Source: Perkinsus marinus ATCC 50983 (taxonomy: Eukaryota > Perkinsozoa > Perkinsida > Perkinsidae). Taken from it: DNA of 32,148 bases. This document shows positions 28,675 to 32,148 of the stretch, piece by piece. The stretch's first letter is position 1. Each line of letters starts with the position of its first letter. The DNA is taken from positions 9,188-41,335 of the forward strand of contig NW_003207738.1 of the NCBI RefSeq assembly GCF_000006405.1. Direction: 5' to 3'. Below the pieces are notes generated by a model. That model did not search any database. It saw only the letters and a list, made by a program, of their open reading frames with translations, and was not told where the DNA came from. The position numbers and the translations under genes are program-made.

Positions 28675-29037
28675 ATGAGGAGGCCACGTAAGAACGAACA
28701 TCTCATTCACCAGTACTTCGTCGAAACCGGCTTTCGGAGAGATTGTGGAGGATCCGACGAGAGAAAGAAAAATTATCGATGTGTACTATGCGGTTGGGAG
28801 CAAGTCATCAACCCGACACGTTTCGTCGCTCATCTCAACACTGTACATGGTCAGGGTATTAAGGATCCTCGGCGTCTTAGTATAAACTCACTTCTGTACA
28901 ATCCTGCACACCGTACTTCTGGAATACAGGCCGGATCCGAACCGAAGCGACTGAACGATGATGAGTCAGCTCTCCCTTCTCCTAAGAGGCCGAGAATCAG
29001 TATCGAGCAAAAAACTTCTCCCTTCTCCTATGAGTAG
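28675..29037 (+). CDS. BED-type zinc-finger protein inside the inverted-repeat element
   Basis: 120 aa. Residues about 34-60 read YRCVLCGW, VINPTRFVAHL and NTVHG. The C-x2-C ... H-x4-H spacing with the preceding aromatic and basic residues fits a BED-like finger, the DNA-binding domain at the N-terminus of hAT transposases. The remainder is polar and ends in a nuclear-localisation-like LPSPKRPRI. No transposase RNase-H core follows before the stop at 29037. The gene is central in the element and downstream of a hairpin cluster. It probably binds the element's own ends or is a domesticated remnant; that role is inference. Confidence 0.65.
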   Translation: MRRPRKNEHLIHQYFVETGFRRDCGGSDERKKNYRCVLCGWEQVINPTRFVAHLNTVHGQGIKDPRRLSINSLLYNPAHRTSGIQAGSEPKRLNDDESALPSPKRPRISIEQKTSPFSYE

Positions 29038-29345
29038 CTTTCAATCAGGCAATTCGAACATCTTTGATTCTGGCGGATAACTCTTCCTTTGATGGAGTGT
29101 TATCCGCTCAAATTGGGTCGATGGGGGAACAACCCGTTGGAGGCCCGTCAGCCTGGGCGACAATCCCATCCGCTTGAATTTACGTGTTTTTTTTGTATTT
29201 TTTCGCAATTTTTTGGCATTTTTTCGTTTTTTTCTATTTTTTCAGCTCCGTTTTTTTCATGCGAAAAAAAAGGAATGAAAAAAATGGAAAAAAACTCGCG
29301 CGCTGGAAATAACCAACCCTGGAATCAAGGCTTGCAATTAAATCA

Positions 29346-31095
29346 AGGCCCTTGATTCATCGATTATAAGTCAAAAACAGCATCTTGTGAAGTGTTCAGC
29401 TACGATCCGCCTGAGAAGCACAACAAATAACAACTTATGATTCGCAGCACATAAGTTCAACTAGGGCTAGCTACCCTGAGGGTGTGCCCGTAATTATGAG
29501 GTAGATTCTAATTCTTGAATGTTCTGAAGTTATTCTGAGATAGCGATGCTTGCGGGTGGTGCATAGTCCAAACTGAGGTCATCACACTATCACGACTCAT
29601 AATTTACGAGCTGACGTGTTATTCTACGGTATTCAAGTAGGGAAGCACAGGTCGTTCGATGGCCAACCGTCGATTTTAGACGACCAGCGCCACAGCGACT
29701 TAGTTTCAGTAAGAGAGTTTCTCGGCGATTCCTCATCATAAACGTGTGTGTCAAACACAGTTTGATATAATTGATGCTTGTAGACCTCTTTTACGAGGTG
29801 ACACTCACGTTAGGTTCGGACAGAGGGCTCGAGCAACTGAGACGGATTGTGTCATACTAACAGTGTTGGTTCAACACCGTGTTGGACCAACACTGTTGGC
29901 AACACGGATCGGAGTTTCAAAGGGTAAAACTGAGCGTGTCGTATACAATGTATGAACTCTGTAAACGAATCGTACCTCTGTAAATTCTGGGTGATGTAAT
30001 CACGCAGGCGATGTGTAACTATAAAAGCTTAGCCCAGTTATACATTGTCTGCATGGACCATGCAGCATGGTAGCTAATTGAGCTAACGTCGTCCAGTGGA
30101 AGGCGTAAGCTATAAAGACAAGTCACGGAGTACGGCTCGAGTCAACTATAAAGGCCAGTTACGGAGGTCCGGCTCTGATTTTCTTGGGAATCAGATATAG
30201 ATATACACCGGCCGATCACTCAGGAACGCCTCTGATGAATTTCGTCGTTGTCCTCAGCAGGGGGTCATCCAGCCATCGACGAGTCATGTTCCCCCAGGCC
30301 AGCCCGAGTTTTATGAATGTTTCTAACCGACATATCATTGTTCGATAATCTCGCGCGTCCCCAACTTGCGTGCGACGATTTACTGACACCTGCTTCTTGC
30401 CAGCAAGTTGTATTACACAACTTGTGAATCACTTGGAATGGGCCGGTTACGATGAGCCGGTCTTCATCAAGTTGCTCAGCAAACGATATGGGTCCCGAAA
30501 GCTCGTCAGACAAGCTCGGAACGGAAGTCGTGACGGAAGACTCTTCCGTCACTGCTGGAAATCCTGCAAATAGCCCAGCTGTTATTGGAAGCGAAGCTCT
30601 TGGTGAAGAGCCATGTTGACCATGGATGTTTGACCAATGGTGTTGTTGAGAAAAATAATTTTACTAAAAGTTACTCGATAAAAGGATTCAAAGCCCATTG
30701 ACCGTCAATCGGCTTGAAATTTTCCCGCCGTCAGTTCGCTTGACGAACTTCGTCAATGACTGACGAATTTTATTGGCCCATGATGGGCGAGCGAGCTCCG
30801 CCCCTTCGTAACGAAGCCCTAGTCATCAGAGATAGTGGAGAACAGCCCGCCTTGGATCCAACCATTCACTGGTACAAAGTCCGAAGATTAGTTTCCAGAA
30901 ACAGCATGAAATCGTGTTTTATCTCATGAGTTAGCCAAGCTCTCAAACTTACCCGGCGTTGGTAGATACATGTTCCGAAGCTCGGGATCCCACAGGCCTT
31001 TGATGGGGTACTCGTAACTAGAGTGGATGCGGGATGGCAGAAAAGCTCCAAAAAGGCGCTGGCTTTGTCACCCAATTTCGTCGGCCATTTTATGA
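29346..31095. other. intergenic, palindrome-rich, no supported gene
   Basis: Short ORFs only. One-nucleotide-centred palindromes lie at 29859-29897 (19-1-19, one mismatch), 30052-30068 (8-1-8), 30404-30424 (10-1-10, one mismatch), 30530-30552 (11-1-11 perfect) and 30740-30756 (8-1-8). A quasi-palindrome is centred on 30703. Confidence 0.6.
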
Positions 31096-32148
31096 ATTTT
31101 ATTACATTTTGTGAATAAGAAATATCTGGGTAGGAAAGTATCTGCCAGAAGCGGATCACCGATATATAGACCAACACAGGACACGTCAAATATCACAAGG
31201 ATGGAGGCAGCGTTGAGAAATGGATTGCGATCACTTGATGAGCGGGTAGACGACTGCGATATTGACCTACTATGGAATGACTTCAAGGAGAGTTTGCGAC
31301 AAAGCTACGAGTTGGCAAAAGAACGAGAAGTAGCCAACCGCTACGGAAGAACACCAGCCAGCGGCCGTGGGAGCAGAAGAGAATTACGAGCAGGGATTCA
31401 TCAAGCAGTCGAAGAGATCAGGCACACCCCCATGCATGATCACCGATCAATATGGAGTCTTCTCCGTAAAAGATTGGGAGTTAAAGGTAGGAGTGATACC
31501 ATACCGGGGATCCTACAAGCCGAGGACTTCGCAGCATACATGAGAGAGCTGTACACACCACCAGATTACAACAATCCGAGGGTACCAGCGAGAGAGACAG
31601 GGAGACCCGTTGGCTATCGGGATCCCGAGGAGGACCCTCAACCGGCACCGGCACCACCTTCCCCGAACGAGGTCTTCGAGGCTACAGCTAGGTTGAAGAA
31701 GGGCAAGGGCCCAGGTATCGATGGGATTAGCGGAGACCTTCTCAACCAAAGCCCAGTTTTGCAGCGATGGATCCATAAGATATGTGAGAAATGTTTCGTG
31801 GCAGAAAAGCAGCCAACTGAATGGCTAACGAGTAAAGTGACACTCATCAAGAAGGGCCGGAAAGCGGCAGACACAGTGATGTCCTATCGAACGGTGATGG
31901 CACAAGTAGCGGCGGCGAAAATTTACTCAGCGGTTATATTGGGAAGGATCAGAGACCAGTTGGATAAAAGGATTCACCACTCACAATGCGGATTCAGAAA
32001 ATTTCGGTCTGCAGTTGAAGTCATACATGCTACGCAATTGCTGAGAGATGCATGCATAGCATATAATCGACCCCTCTGCCTACTGATGGCAGACTGGAAG
32101 AAGGCATTCGATAAGTTGGATAGGAAGTTCATGATGGAATGTCTACAG
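31096..32148 (+). mobile_element. 5'-truncated LINE (non-LTR retrotransposon)
   Basis: The frame containing the reverse transcriptase opens just after a TGA at 31093-31095 and stays open to the window edge. The endonuclease domain expected upstream is not found in any frame, so the element appears cut at its 5' end somewhere between about 31085 and 31200, as is usual for LINEs. The 3' end lies outside the window. Confidence 0.7.
31201..32148 (+). CDS. LINE reverse transcriptase, partial (runs off right edge)
   Basis: 316 codons without a stop from the ATG at 31201. After a linker of about 140 aa, reverse-transcriptase blocks appear in order: ARLKKGKGPGIDGISGDLL (motif 1), then SKVTLIKKGRKAADTVMSYR and AKIYSAVILGRI (motif 2/2a), then HSQCGFRKFRSAVEVIHA (block 3), then LLMADWKKAFDKLD (motif A with the catalytic Asp). 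The YADD motif lies beyond the window. DW-KAFD is a form seen in several LINE clades; the clade cannot be fixed from this piece. Whether the copy is intact cannot be judged. Confidence 0.9.
   Translation, partial: MEAALRNGLRSLDERVDDCDIDLLWNDFKESLRQSYELAKEREVANRYGRTPASGRGSRRELRAGIHQAVEEIRHTPMHDHRSIWSLLRKRLGVKGRSDTIPGILQAEDFAAYMRELYTPPDYNNPRVPARETGRPVGYRDPEEDPQPAPAPPSPNEVFEATARLKKGKGPGIDGISGDLLNQSPVLQRWIHKICEKCFVAEKQPTEWLTSKVTLIKKGRKAADTVMSYRTVMAQVAAAKIYSAVILGRIRDQLDKRIHHSQCGFRKFRSAVEVIHATQLLRDACIAYNRPLCLLMADWKKAFDKLDRKFMMECLQ

Larger units (their letters stand above)
28113..29345. mobile_element. inverted-repeat DNA element carrying one BED-finger gene
   Basis: The left end (28113-28153) and the right end (29308-29345, inverted) both begin TGATTTAATTGCAAGCCTTG and both end AGGGTTGGTTATT, with a 3-bp length difference between. 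Inside each end the DNA is A/T-homopolymer-rich and shares CGCTTGAATT and GCGCRCGCGA words. Between them lie a hairpin cluster (28331-28631) and one zinc-finger ORF. There is no transposase catalytic domain and no clear target-site duplication, so it is probably a non-autonomous or domesticated hAT-like element. The exact outer ends are uncertain. Confidence 0.65.

Noticed and set aside
28100-29360. Target-site duplication of the inverted-repeat element
   Set aside because: The 8 bp outside the two TIRs (AGCTCACC and AGGCCCTT) do not match; the true ends may be further out.
1-32148. CRISPR arrays, prokaryotic operons, rRNA genes
   Set aside because: No spaced direct repeats of CRISPR type, no ribosomal RNA landmarks, and gene structure is eukaryotic.

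Overview
The window reads as nuclear DNA of a protist of the Perkinsus/dinoflagellate lineage (Alveolata, Perkinsozoa most likely). Two things point there. The genes are eukaryotic (LAMMER kinase, NIPA transporter, BLTP2/SABRE-type giant protein) and carry very short GT-AG introns of 46-59 bp. A near-exact dinoflagellate/Perkinsus spliced-leader sequence (core CCGTAGCCATCTTGGCTC) is also embedded at 26447-26468. I see no bacterial-style operons, Shine-Dalgarno sites or CRISPR. The species assignment is inference.

Layout. 1-2851: mostly non-coding, with a possible gene tail at the left edge and a TTGC/GCAA-rich tract before the first gene. 2852-4317 (+): two-exon LAMMER/CLK kinase. 5319-6035 (-): five-exon HAD-fold protein assembled here from short exons. 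6647-6811 (+): possible Cys-rich terminal exon. 6842-7447 (-): orphan copy of a NIPA-type C-terminal tail, lying just downstream of the full NIPA-like Mg2+ transporter gene (7768-9375, -). A 36-bp minisatellite (9411-9978) abuts the start codon of that gene. 11453-13694 (-): two genes, one with a CONSTANS-type B-box zinc finger whose reading frame is broken in several places. 14115-14335: degenerate 53-bp tandem repeat. 14941-15578 (-): two-exon small membrane protein. 15721-21834 (-): one 2037-aa ORF, a bridge-like lipid-transfer protein. 22030-23469 (-): Ser/Thr kinase with DFN in place of DFG.

23.5-32.1 kb is accessory. It holds a decayed, internally deleted copy of the 3' end of the lipid-transfer gene plus its neighbour (about 24880-25535, +), a single-exon secreted-protein gene preceded by a spliced-leader relic (26555-26980, +), a 1.2-kb inverted-repeat element whose only ORF is a BED-type zinc finger (28113-29345), and a 5'-truncated LINE reverse transcriptase running off the right edge.

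The most unusual signal is an excess of perfect or near-perfect palindromes whose two arms are separated by exactly one nucleotide, often chained as arm / inverted arm / arm. They cluster between 23.8 and 30.8 kb. In the duplicated segment, one such triplet is present in one paralogue and absent from the other, which suggests a local snap-back or template-switch mechanism. Adjacent genes show no functional pathway linkage; several neighbours are related only by duplication.
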